Source: Planctomycetaceae bacterium
GTDB lineage: Bacteria > Planctomycetota > Planctomycetia > Pirellulales > Pirellulaceae
Direction: 5' to 3'
DNA length: 64,000 nucleotides
Assembly (NCBI GenBank): GCA_020638975.1
Contig: JACKHN010000009.1
Span: forward strand, 186,001 to 250,000
Below, one piece after another: positions 17,422 through 25,477 of this stretch (within the stretch, counting starts at the first letter, position 1; every line of letters begins with the position of its first letter). Both the position numbers and the translations under genes were made by a program. The notes beneath the pieces were generated by a model, which was given only the letters and a program-made list of their open reading frames with translations, was not told the DNA's origin and ran no database searches.

Positions 17422-19138
17422 GAGACAGCTGCTCCTCTGTAGGCTGGAACGAGGCTTCGCGTGGTTCCGGCACACGTGTGACCTTGGCCTGTTGCCGGAA
17501 CGGCGAAGACTCGCTCCGGCCTACATCGATATTCTCAACGCTCGCGGTTGACGAGGTCAGGGATTTCGCGACGGTCGCCTCCACTTTGCTGAGCGTCGGC
17601 TCGCTGCGACTCAAGAACACATCTGGCTGCAAGCCGATCCACACGATAAAGACCGCCAACGGAGCCAGAGCAAAGAACTCACGCCAACACATGTCTGGCA
17701 CGGGTTCTTCATGATCGTGGGCCTTTCCGTGATGATGCGGCTCTTTCAACGGTCCGAAAAAGACGCGTTGAACCAGCCACAACATGTACCAGGCACCAAG
17801 CACAACACCGGTAACAGCCAGGACGGACACAACGCGAAGTGATGTCTGGAAAGCATCAGGAGTGGCGGTCCATGCTCGCTGGAACATGCCGATCAGCACC
17901 ATGACTTCGCCGACGAAGCCGTTGAGTCCCGGCAGGCCGATGCTCGAAAACGTGAACACCAACATGAAGAACGCCAGCCAAGGAACGCGTTTCGCAAGGC
18001 CGCCGAGTTCACGAATCTCACGCGTGTGATAACGTTCATAAAGCATACCGACGACCGCAAACAAACCGCCGGTCGACAGGCCATGATTCACCATTTGCAA
18101 TGTTCCGCCTTGCAACCCCAAGGGATTGAAAGCAAACAGCCCGAGCATGCAGAATCCCAGGTGACTAACGCTCGAATAAGCGATCAGACGCTTGATATCG
18201 GTCTGGGCGAGGGCAACTAGCGCTCCGTACACGATGCCCAGCACCGCCAGCCATAAGATCCACGGCATGGCAATCACCGCCGCGTCGGGAAGCAGGGGAA
18301 TGCTGAACCGAACGAAGCCGTACGTTCCAATCTTCAGCAAGATGCCGGCCAAGATCACCGAACCGGCAGTCGGTGCCTGAACGTGAGCCAAGGGCAGCCA
18401 TGTGTGTACGGGGAACAGCGGTACCTTGATCGCAAAGCCAGCGAACAAAGCGATAAAGATCGCCAGTTGCCAAGAGATCGGGGTGATCGGATGAATCTGT
18501 AAAGAAGCGACCAACTCGGGGATTGAGAAGCGAAGCACCCCATTACCGGCGTGGTAATAGTCCCAGAGCACGATCGCAATCAAACCCAGGAATGTAAGTA
18601 CGCTGCCAGCCAACGTATAGACAAAGAACTTCATCGCGGCGTAGCGGCGATCTTCGCTACCCCAGATGCCGATCAGAAAGAACAGCGGAATCAACGTAAA
18701 TTCGAAGAAGACATAAAACAGCATGATGTCACGAGCGGCAAACACGCCGAGGCAGCCGAACTCCAATAGCAGCAACATGCCGTAAAACAGTCCGGCTCGA
18801 TCACGAATCGCTTCCCAGCTAACCAACACAGAAGTCACCATCAGCAACGACGATAACCCGAACATCCAAACGCCCAGGCCATCGAGCCCGATGTTCAGTC
18901 GAATATCCAGCGCCGAACCAGCTTCACCACCGACCCACGATAAATTCGTAACGGCATAAGCATCGCTGCCACCTGGAAATCCCGCGACCACAACGAATGC
19001 TAACGCACAAGTCGCCACGGTGATGACGAGGGCAAAGCAGCGGGCGGCACCTTGTCCAAATCGGCCCACTTGCCACATCGCCAACGCACCGGCCAACGGC
19101 AGAAAGATTGTCAGCAGTAATAATGACGCTTCGTTCAT
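17411..19138 (-). CDS. nuoM: NADH-quinone oxidoreductase subunit M, with a palindrome-derived C-terminal tail
   Basis: 575 aa from ATG 19138 (MNEASLLLLTIFLPLAGAL); the frame upstream overlaps nuoL and is not used. A proton-pumping antiporter-like subunit. Conserved features: FFEFTLIPLFFLIG (helix 5 Glu), the GFAIKVPLFPVHTWLPLAHVQAPTAGSVILA segment around the helix 7 Lys, and KRLIAYSSVSHLGFC. A His-rich loop (HHHGKAHDHEE) precedes the last helix. The final about 40 residues (from about NIDVGRSESSPFRQQ) are translated from the nested palindrome at 17438-17525, so the C-terminus was probably extended by insertion of a repeat. Confidence 0.92.
   Translation of the reverse strand: MNEASLLLLTIFLPLAGALAMWQVGRFGQGAARCFALVITVATCALAFVVVAGFPGGSDAYAVTNLSWVGGEAGSALDIRLNIGLDGLGVWMFGLSSLLMVTSVLVSWEAIRDRAGLFYGMLLLLEFGCLGVFAARDIMLFYVFFEFTLIPLFFLIGIWGSEDRRYAAMKFFVYTLAGSVLTFLGLIAIVLWDYYHAGNGVLRFSIPELVASLQIHPITPISWQLAIFIALFAGFAIKVPLFPVHTWLPLAHVQAPTAGSVILAGILLKIGTYGFVRFSIPLLPDAAVIAMPWILWLAVLGIVYGALVALAQTDIKRLIAYSSVSHLGFCMLGLFAFNPLGLQGGTLQMVNHGLSTGGLFAVVGMLYERYHTREIRELGGLAKRVPWLAFFMLVFTFSSIGLPGLNGFVGEVMVLIGMFQRAWTATPDAFQTSLRVVSVLAVTGVVLGAWYMLWLVQRVFFGPLKEPHHHGKAHDHEEPVPDMCWREFFALAPLAVFIVWIGLQPDVFLSRSEPTLSKVEATVAKSLTSSTASVENIDVGRSESSPFRQQAKVTRVPEPREASFQPTEEQLSRVR
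17438..17525. repeat. Imperfect nested palindrome inside the 3' end of nuoM
   Basis: Outer arms of about 24 bp (17438-17461 and 17502-17525) pair with few mismatches (TGTAGGC..GGA..CGAG..CTTCGC). Inner arms GTTCCGGC (17464-17471) and GCCGGAAC (17494-17501) form a second stem. It also carries the nuoN ribosome binding site next to it. Confidence 0.7.
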
Positions 19139-19167
19139 TCGATCTTTCGATTGACTCGTTCTTCTAC

Positions 19168-21669
19168 CTATCCAGCCGCCAGCACCGCACGGGCTACCAG
19201 CAACACTAACACTCCCAACACCATCGCCAACGCGTAAAACTGAACCAATCCCATCTGTAGCGATCGCATCAATCCACCCGCGAGCAGCGGAATGCGACCC
19301 ACGAGATTCACGAATCCGTCCACGATCCACCGGTCGATTGCATAGCACACCACGGCGAACCCGCGAAGCGGCAGGACGATTAACAGTTGATAGATCTCGT
19401 CGATGAAGAATTTCCCGAGCGACAACTTATACGGCGAGACAAAGTGACCCAGCATGAACGGTGTGGCCGCAATCAGTGCCAGGAGCAAAATCACGTTACC
19501 AATCCCCGCCGTAAGCCAGCCAAGCCTGACCGATTGAGCTGCCGTATGTAGCTGCTTGACCCAGGCAACTTCCTTCCATCGCGAAACGGATTCGACGTCG
19601 AACCACTTCCCGAACTGCTCGAAGTCCATCAGTCGTCGGATCCACTCGATCTCGCGTTGATGCCCAAGATACATGTAGGTTGCGAGCAAGATCGCAACGA
19701 TCGCAATGGCACCGCTCGTTCCCGCCACATTCTTGTGAAACTTGAAAGGCTCAAAAGTAGCGGCGGCCGCGCCGTCCGCCAATGAGGGCGTCTGGAGCAG
19801 GAACGTGCCGAATGAATTCGGCCCTTCGATAATCGTCCGATCGAGCGAGAACCCGGCCAACGCCGCACACACCGCAAGCACCATCAACGGCCACGCCATC
19901 ATTGGAGGCGACTCGTGGGCGTGATGACCAGCCTCATGCGGGATGACTTCCTTGCCATAAAACGTCATGTAGAAGGCACGGAAAGTGTAAAACGCCGTCA
20001 GGAACGCAGTGAACATCGCCGAGTAGTACAGCCACTGATAAACGACCGCAAAACGATGCAGTTGGTCGTGGTCCCAAGAAGCCAATGGCGACCCAGCCTT
20101 CCCTTCTTCAGCGGCTTCGTGTTGGGCATGGCCTGAATCAACGGTTGCTCCATGCATTTCGTGGCTGTCGCGATGGTCAAGTTCGTGTTCGATCGTGTGA
20201 ACGCGATCATGCACGGCGGCAACGATCGAATCCTTACTAAAGAACCCGGACAACAACGGAAAGCCTGCCAATGCTAAGCAACCGATCATGAATGTCGCGT
20301 GCGTTGTTGGCATCAGCTTTCGCAAGCCACCGAACCTACGCATATCAATCACGTTGCCCATTGCGTGCATGACGCTGCCTGCTCCGAGGAACAGCAACGC
20401 CTTAAAGAAGGCATGCGTGAACAAATGGAACATGCCAGCCGAGATTCCAACCACCGTTCCCGTCCCAAGGGCAAGGAACATGTATCCGAGTTGGCTGACC
20501 GTCGAGTAGGCCAAGACGCGTTTCAAATCGTACTGCGTCATGGCGATCAGACCGGCCAGTAGCGCTGTGAACGCACCGACGCATGCCACGGTCAGTTGTG
20601 CTTCGGGCGAAGCCATGAATAACGGCGTGCAGCGAGTGACCATGTACACTCCGGCAGTGACCATGGTCGCAGCATGGATCAAAGCACTCACAGGCGTCGG
20701 GCCTTCCATCGCATCCGGTAACCAGACGTGCAATGGGAACTGAGCGCTTTTGCCGCAAGCACCAAGCAACAACAGCAAGCAAATCGCCAGTGCCACGCCA
20801 CCAGTCGCGTAGTCATTCGCAGCCACGCGCCAGCGACCGACGACCCCTCGCACGACGAGCGAATCATTGTCGCCTGGGGCATCGCCGGCGAGTTGCGTCT
20901 CCATCGCCTGTGCAACCAACACTGGATCGGTTTCGCCGTCGGCCCGAGTGTCGTGGTAGTTCAGCGTGCCATAGGTCGTCCAAATCAAAAACAACGCCAA
21001 GGCAAAGCCAAAGTCACCGACGCGGTTAACGAGAAATGCCTTCTTACCGGCGGCAGCGGCTTCGGGCTTCTCGTACCAGAAACCGATCAGCAGATAACTG
21101 CACACGCCGACCGCTTCCCAAAACACGAACAGCAAAATGAAGTTACTGACCGAGACGAGCATCGTCATCGAGAAGACGAAGAGACCTATGTAGGCAAAAA
21201 ATCGCCAGTAGCCACGATCGCCGTGCATGTAGCCGGCACCAAAGATCGCGACCAAGGTAGATATAAACGTAACCATCGACAGCATAATTGCCGTTAACGC
21301 ATCGGCTCGCAGCGTGATGTCGATCCGGAAATCACGAGTGCCCTGATCGAGGATGGAGATCTCCGAGTTGCCGTACGAAACACCGGGAAGTTCATACGCC
21401 TCATGGATATCGGCCCACGTCCACAAATTGACGACGTGCTCGAAACCAGCGTGTACAAGTCCGGAGTGTTCGCGATCAACGGACGCGGACCGTCGGCGGA
21501 CTTCATTCAACAAACCCAAGCTGCAAATGAACGAAGCCACCAGCGCGACGATGACCGGTACGTGGCTCCACTGCTTCAACAGCTTGGGGCCAGTGATCGC
21601 GATGATGATCGCAGCGGCCAGCGGAAACGCCGGGATCAGGATCAGAAGTTTACTGAGCGAGTCATCCAT
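19168..21669 (-). CDS. nuoL: NADH-quinone oxidoreductase subunit L
   Basis: 833 aa; family members are usually about 610-680 aa. The largest antiporter-like membrane subunit, with the long lateral helix near the C-terminus. Typical motifs: VFWEAVGVCSYLLIGFWYEKPEAAAAGKKAFLVNRVGDFG (helix 5 Glu region and the next loop), GKSAQFPLHVWLPDAMEGPTPVSALIHAATMV, and KRVLAYSTVSQLGYMFLALG. Extra length comes from an N-terminal loop of about 70 residues (around 50-115, with HEAYELPG) and a His/Glu-rich insert of about 60 residues in the second half (HTIEHELDHRDSHEMHGATV). Met 21669 starts 3 nt after the nuoK stop. Confidence 0.93.
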   Translation of the reverse strand: MDDSLSKLLILIPAFPLAAAIIIAITGPKLLKQWSHVPVIVALVASFICSLGLLNEVRRRSASVDREHSGLVHAGFEHVVNLWTWADIHEAYELPGVSYGNSEISILDQGTRDFRIDITLRADALTAIMLSMVTFISTLVAIFGAGYMHGDRGYWRFFAYIGLFVFSMTMLVSVSNFILLFVFWEAVGVCSYLLIGFWYEKPEAAAAGKKAFLVNRVGDFGFALALFLIWTTYGTLNYHDTRADGETDPVLVAQAMETQLAGDAPGDNDSLVVRGVVGRWRVAANDYATGGVALAICLLLLLGACGKSAQFPLHVWLPDAMEGPTPVSALIHAATMVTAGVYMVTRCTPLFMASPEAQLTVACVGAFTALLAGLIAMTQYDLKRVLAYSTVSQLGYMFLALGTGTVVGISAGMFHLFTHAFFKALLFLGAGSVMHAMGNVIDMRRFGGLRKLMPTTHATFMIGCLALAGFPLLSGFFSKDSIVAAVHDRVHTIEHELDHRDSHEMHGATVDSGHAQHEAAEEGKAGSPLASWDHDQLHRFAVVYQWLYYSAMFTAFLTAFYTFRAFYMTFYGKEVIPHEAGHHAHESPPMMAWPLMVLAVCAALAGFSLDRTIIEGPNSFGTFLLQTPSLADGAAAATFEPFKFHKNVAGTSGAIAIVAILLATYMYLGHQREIEWIRRLMDFEQFGKWFDVESVSRWKEVAWVKQLHTAAQSVRLGWLTAGIGNVILLLALIAATPFMLGHFVSPYKLSLGKFFIDEIYQLLIVLPLRGFAVVCYAIDRWIVDGFVNLVGRIPLLAGGLMRSLQMGLVQFYALAMVLGVLVLLVARAVLAAG

Positions 21670-21672
21670 GTC

Positions 21673-22116
21673 TCAGACGTTGCTCCGATGCTGCTGTTCT
21701 TCTTGGTCGACCGCTGGCTCAACGCCTGCGGGTGTCAACGTCGGCCACACGCGATCTTCGGCGCGTTCTTCAGGCACGCCCTGGTCCACGAACGCCGGTT
21801 GGCCTTCCTCGCGCATGTCTTGCCAGAACGCCATGTCGAGCGTTCCGCTCTTGTGATAAAGCATCAGGATCAGCGCCAGGGCGATTCCCGCTTCGGCAGC
21901 AGCCACTGCGATGATGAAGATGACCAACATCTGACCACCCCAATCATTGTGATATCGTCCGAACGCGATCGCACTGACTGACACGCCTTGCAGCATCATC
22001 TCGGCACACAAGAACATGACGATCATGTTTCGCCGGACCATGAAGCCAAGCAAGCCGATGCCGAACAGCAAGCCGCCGACGACTAAGTAGTTCTGTAAGA
22101 GCGCGGCTTCGTTCAC
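21673..22116 (-). CDS. nuoK: NADH-quinone oxidoreductase subunit K, with a C-terminal extension
   Basis: 147 aa; NuoK is usually about 100 aa. The first 100 residues have three helices, with Glu in the second (MFLCAEMMLQGVSVSAIAF) and in the third (VAAAEAGIALALILML), both part of the central hydrophilic axis of complex I. The last about 45 residues (from DMAFWQDMREEGQPAF) are hydrophilic and acidic and would lie in the cytoplasm. The start overlaps the end of nuoJ by 4 nt (ATGA-type), so translation is coupled. Confidence 0.93.
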   Translation of the reverse strand: MNEAALLQNYLVVGGLLFGIGLLGFMVRRNMIVMFLCAEMMLQGVSVSAIAFGRYHNDWGGQMLVIFIIAVAAAEAGIALALILMLYHKSGTLDMAFWQDMREEGQPAFVDQGVPEERAEDRVWPTLTPAGVEPAVDQEEQQHRSNV

Positions 22117-22850
22117 CGACCCGCCTCACTTTCCTGGACTAACGGTTTGCGACGGGGGTTTCCTTGAATCACGATCGCGATTGCTCCGACTAGCGCGACG
22201 AGCAAGATGGTTCCGACCACTTCGACGGAAACGAGGTGCCGTGCAAACAACTGTCCGCCGAGGCGCGCAACATGCTCTTCGTGAAGGACCTCCGAAGGCG
22301 GGCCAACAGGTGCAAAATCTGGCAACGAGCCGACAAGCATTCCAATCACAAGGGCCACGCCGATCGCGGCCATTGGAATTGCAAAGCCGGCCCAACTAAT
22401 CCGATCGTAGGGCGAGTGGCCTTCGGGCTGAGCCAACATCAACACGAACAGGAATGTCACAACGATGGCTCCGGCATACACAACGATCGTCGCGATGCCG
22501 AGGAACTGCGCACCTTGCAGCAGGAACAAGCCTGCCGTTCCGAGCAACGAAACGGCGAACCAGATCGCTGCATAGACAGGGCTGCGAGAGGTCACGGCGG
22601 CTCCGGATGCCAGGACCGCAAGCGTCGCCATTAACCAGAACAACACCTGAGGCAACGCCTCGCCCAAGGGAGGCAACGCGACACCGATCAAAGCAATTCC
22701 AATCAATGCGAGGAGCAGTCCCAGCTTCTGCCAGGCAACTTGCGGAGCCAACCGCAGCGCGAGCCCAGCAGTCCCCACGCCAATTCCCCAGGTCATCGGC
22801 GAGCTAATTGCTAATACGGTCTGAGCCAATAGTAAGGCGGTCACGTTCAC
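22113..22850 (-). CDS. nuoJ: NADH-quinone oxidoreductase subunit J
   Basis: 245 aa, a five- to seven-helix membrane subunit. The NuoJ signature is the third-helix region VFLFVLMLAQPEG preceded by YAGAIVVTFLF, where the pi-bulge of the helix acts in coupling quinone reduction to proton movement. An extra hydrophobic stretch at the N-terminus (residues about 10-75) lengthens it relative to the 170-200 aa of most homologues. It overlaps nuoI by 4 nt. Confidence 0.9.
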   Translation of the reverse strand: MNVTALLLAQTVLAISSPMTWGIGVGTAGLALRLAPQVAWQKLGLLLALIGIALIGVALPPLGEALPQVLFWLMATLAVLASGAAVTSRSPVYAAIWFAVSLLGTAGLFLLQGAQFLGIATIVVYAGAIVVTFLFVLMLAQPEGHSPYDRISWAGFAIPMAAIGVALVIGMLVGSLPDFAPVGPPSEVLHEEHVARLGGQLFARHLVSVEVVGTILLVALVGAIAIVIQGNPRRKPLVQESEAGR

Positions 22851-23398
22851 ACGGCTCCTCCCATACCTGGCGATCGCATCGGTTCAGTGTCTTTCGTCGC
22901 ATCGTAGACGCTGAGGAGCTTCTCTTTGTCGAAGATCATCTCCTCACGACTGCGACCAGTTAAGTTATAGAGACTTGTCAGTTCGATCGCGTCGACGGGA
23001 CAGGCTTCTTCGCACATGCCGCAGTAGATGCAACGCAATTCGTCAATCGTGAAACTTTCTGGATACTTCTCGCGATCCTCCCAAGGACTTTCGATACCGA
23101 TGATGTCGATGCAATGAGCTGGGCAGGCCGTCGCACACAGGAAGCAGGCAACACATTTCACTCGCCCTTGCGAGTCTTTGTTCAGTCGATGAACGCCGCG
23201 ATAGATGAGCGGGTTGTCGAATTGCGGTTCCTGCTCAGGGTAGCTGACCGTCACCGCCTTGCCTTGCAGCGAGTTCTTTAGATGCTTGAACGTCGTCGCC
23301 AAGCCTTGGACGAACATCGGCGCGTACATCTTGCCGCTCAAGCCCAATTTTGGCTCTTCCACCCATTTGATGTTTGGATCGTCGGCTTTCATTTTCAA
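22847..23398 (-). CDS. nuoI: NADH-quinone oxidoreductase subunit I
   Basis: 183 aa, the ferredoxin-like subunit that carries clusters N6a and N6b and connects the soluble arm to the quinone site. Cluster ligands: CVACFLCATACP (Cys82, 85, 88, 92) and CIYCGMCEEACP (Cys123, 126, 129, 133), both with the Pro after the fourth Cys. An N-terminal helix (KMYAPMFVQGLATTFKHL) anchors it. The gene lies 72 nt after nuoH, the largest gap in this half of the operon. Confidence 0.95.
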   Translation of the reverse strand: MKMKADDPNIKWVEEPKLGLSGKMYAPMFVQGLATTFKHLKNSLQGKAVTVSYPEQEPQFDNPLIYRGVHRLNKDSQGRVKCVACFLCATACPAHCIDIIGIESPWEDREKYPESFTIDELRCIYCGMCEEACPVDAIELTSLYNLTGRSREEMIFDKEKLLSVYDATKDTEPMRSPGMGGAV

Positions 23399-23470
23399 TT
23401 CCTTCGTTTAACCCGAACGCATCGCAACGGTGAACTGCTCATTCCGTCGCGTTGCGGCTGGGTTAAACGA

Positions 23471-24700
23471 TCATATCTGCGAATCAATATCGAACGGATT
23501 AAGGTCCGCACGCGGACGGTTATCAGCAACAAGTGGCCCAGCAAACGAAATGCCGACCCAAGCGACGATACAAATCACCCAGGCCACCGCCACGCAAAGC
23601 AAATCCATGCCCGGCGATGTATTTCCCGATATCGTTCTAAATTGATCGATCGCGGCAACGGCCACAAAGTTAATCAAGCCCAGTGGCAACATGACCTTCC
23701 AAGCGAACGCCATCAGCTGGTCAAAGCGAAACCGCGGCCAACTCCAGCGAACGAGCATGAAGAACAAAATCACCAGGAATATCTTGGTCATTAAAACGGC
23801 AACGCGCAAAATCGCCTGCACCCACCCGGGGTTAGCGTCTGCACCCGTGATGAACCAGAAATGCCAGCCGCCGAAGAACAGCATCACGATCAGGAACGAA
23901 GCCGCGATCATGTGCAAAAACTCAGCGACCAGAAACAACAGCAGCTTGATACCTGAGTATTCCGTGTGATAGCCGCCGATCAGCTCCTGCTCGCATTCCG
24001 GAAGGTCGAACGGCAACCGAGCTGCCTCGGCGAACGCCGCCACGAAGAATACGAAGAACCCTAGTGGCTGGGTGAAAGCAAACCACCAACCGGTCTCCGC
24101 CTGTGCCGAGATGATTTTATCTAAGTCCAACGAGCCCGTTGCCAAAATCACTCCGAGGATTCCGAGTCCGAGTGGCAATTCGTAAGCAATCAACTGAGCA
24201 CTCGAACGCAATGCGCCGAGAAAGCTGTATTTGTTGTTACTGGCCCAACCGCCGAGGATCACTCCGTAAACCGCGATGCTTGACAGAGCAAAGACGACGA
24301 GCATTCCCACTCCAGCGCCGGGCGAAATAACTAACGCGATCGGTTCGTCGCTTAACAGCCCTGGTGGCAGGATGCTGCCGAATGGAATCACTGCAAAGGT
24401 TGCAAGCGCGGCAACAAGGATCGAGATCGGAGCCAGCACGAACAGCCGCTTGTCAACGTGCGCCGGCGTGTACTCTTCTTTTAGAATGAACTTCACACCG
24501 TCAGCCGCTGGCTGGCCGAGACCGAACAAACGCAAGTCTTTCCAGCTTTTATTCAGCTGGCTTAACGGAGCACCAACGCGGTTCGGACCTACGCGATCTT
24601 GCACCCAGGCAGCCATACGACGCTCAAGCAGCACAAAATAGGCTGCTGCGGTCATAAGGCCGCCGATGACGATCGCGATTTTAATGAGTGCTTCAATCAT
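23471..24700 (-). CDS. nuoH: NADH-quinone oxidoreductase subunit H
   Basis: 409 aa from ATG 24700, which overlaps the stop of the nucleotidyltransferase gene as TAATG, so it is translated by coupling. The frame is open further upstream but reads inside that gene. NuoH has eight helices and forms the quinone chamber. Visible motifs: RMAAWVQDRVGPNRVG, the acidic loop EYTPAHVDKRLF, AEAARLPFDLPECEQELIGGYHTEYSG (quinone-channel loop), and DQLMAFAWKVMLPLGLIN. The last 40 residues (VADNRPRADLNPFDID) extend past the last helix. Confidence 0.94.
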   Translation of the reverse strand: MIEALIKIAIVIGGLMTAAAYFVLLERRMAAWVQDRVGPNRVGAPLSQLNKSWKDLRLFGLGQPAADGVKFILKEEYTPAHVDKRLFVLAPISILVAALATFAVIPFGSILPPGLLSDEPIALVISPGAGVGMLVVFALSSIAVYGVILGGWASNNKYSFLGALRSSAQLIAYELPLGLGILGVILATGSLDLDKIISAQAETGWWFAFTQPLGFFVFFVAAFAEAARLPFDLPECEQELIGGYHTEYSGIKLLLFLVAEFLHMIAASFLIVMLFFGGWHFWFITGADANPGWVQAILRVAVLMTKIFLVILFFMLVRWSWPRFRFDQLMAFAWKVMLPLGLINFVAVAAIDQFRTISGNTSPGMDLLCVAVAWVICIVAWVGISFAGPLVADNRPRADLNPFDIDSQI

Positions 24701-25269
24701 TATCCGCCTGCGTCGGCCTCTCGCTGTAGCCGCATCCAAAGATCCGTGACATCCAACTTGCTTGCCCATTCGGTAATGTACTCGACGTCGAGCTGAGGGC
24801 TCTGAACCTCGTAGACCCGCAACGCATCCGTAAACTGCTTCTCACTGCCCCCAGACAACTTCGACCATCGCAGCTTAGCAAGGATCGTATCTTCGGGCGT
24901 CGTGATACATACTTGACGATCATAAAGTTGAATCACTTCGCGTCGAGCAAATCGCTCCTGGTCCCACGATTCATTCGTTAACATCCAAAAATCAACTTTA
25001 TCGCCCGAACGATTATCCAAGAGATTGAACATGGACTGATGCCGAACGGCCTCCTTCACGGAGACGTCGGACAAGTAGTAATCGGGACTAGTGAATGCGG
25101 CTAACAACGGAGGTACTTTATCGATTTCTAGTGAGACAACTAAATCAAGGTCGTGTGTTGATCGTGGTTCGCCTTGCAAACTAGACGCCCACGAACCGGT
25201 TACCAGATACAGTATTTCCAATCGCTCTAAAACATCTAAAACGCTAGTCAGTAATTCCTGTTGTGACAT
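24700..25269 (-). CDS. Nucleotidyltransferase-fold protein inserted in the nuo operon
   Basis: 189 aa. The nucleotidyltransferase signature is clear: LVTGSWASSLQGEPRSTHDL (GS.., then DLDLVV), that is, GS-x13-DLD with the two metal-binding Asp, followed by a third acidic region KVDFWMLT. A helical C-terminal half (TPEDTILAKLRWSKLSGGSE .. LDVEYITEWASKLDV) resembles AbiEii/DUF6036-type proteins. These occur as one half of toxin-antitoxin-like pairs. It overlaps the 75-aa gene by 22 nt and nuoH by 1 nt. It has no known role in complex I; cargo of the operon is the simplest reading. Confidence 0.75.
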   Translation of the reverse strand: MSQQELLTSVLDVLERLEILYLVTGSWASSLQGEPRSTHDLDLVVSLEIDKVPPLLAAFTSPDYYLSDVSVKEAVRHQSMFNLLDNRSGDKVDFWMLTNESWDQERFARREVIQLYDRQVCITTPEDTILAKLRWSKLSGGSEKQFTDALRVYEVQSPQLDVEYITEWASKLDVTDLWMRLQREADAGG

Positions 25270-25475
25270 TTGGACAATCGCTCAACGTAAAGCTGTTGAA
25301 ACACCTCGTCAGAAAGCTCCGGGTGACGCTTACGTAAACCGAGGCGGAACAAATACCGAGAGTTTTCGGTCAGTTCAATTGCTTTATCCAATCGTTCTTG
25401 TGGCGTCATTCGTCGTAAAATCGCTATGTATCGCTGATGATTCGGTCGCGACTTGCGTTGTAGGTTCGCATTCAT
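25248..25475 (-). CDS. Small protein (75 aa) paired with the nucleotidyltransferase
   Basis: 75 aa, basic, helical. It starts MNANLQRKSRPNHQRYIAIL and ends YVERLSKCHNRNY. I recall such short proteins beside nucleotidyltransferase genes in cyanobacteria and planctomycetes, but the family name is not certain. It begins 2 nt after the nuoG stop and overlaps the next gene by 22 nt, so all three are probably translated from one message. It could be the partner (antidote or adaptor) of the nucleotidyltransferase; this is inferred from overlap and co-occurrence. Confidence 0.7.
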   Translation of the reverse strand: MNANLQRKSRPNHQRYIAILRRMTPQERLDKAIELTENSRYLFRLGLRKRHPELSDEVFQQLYVERLSKCHNRNY

Positions 25476-25477
25476 GT

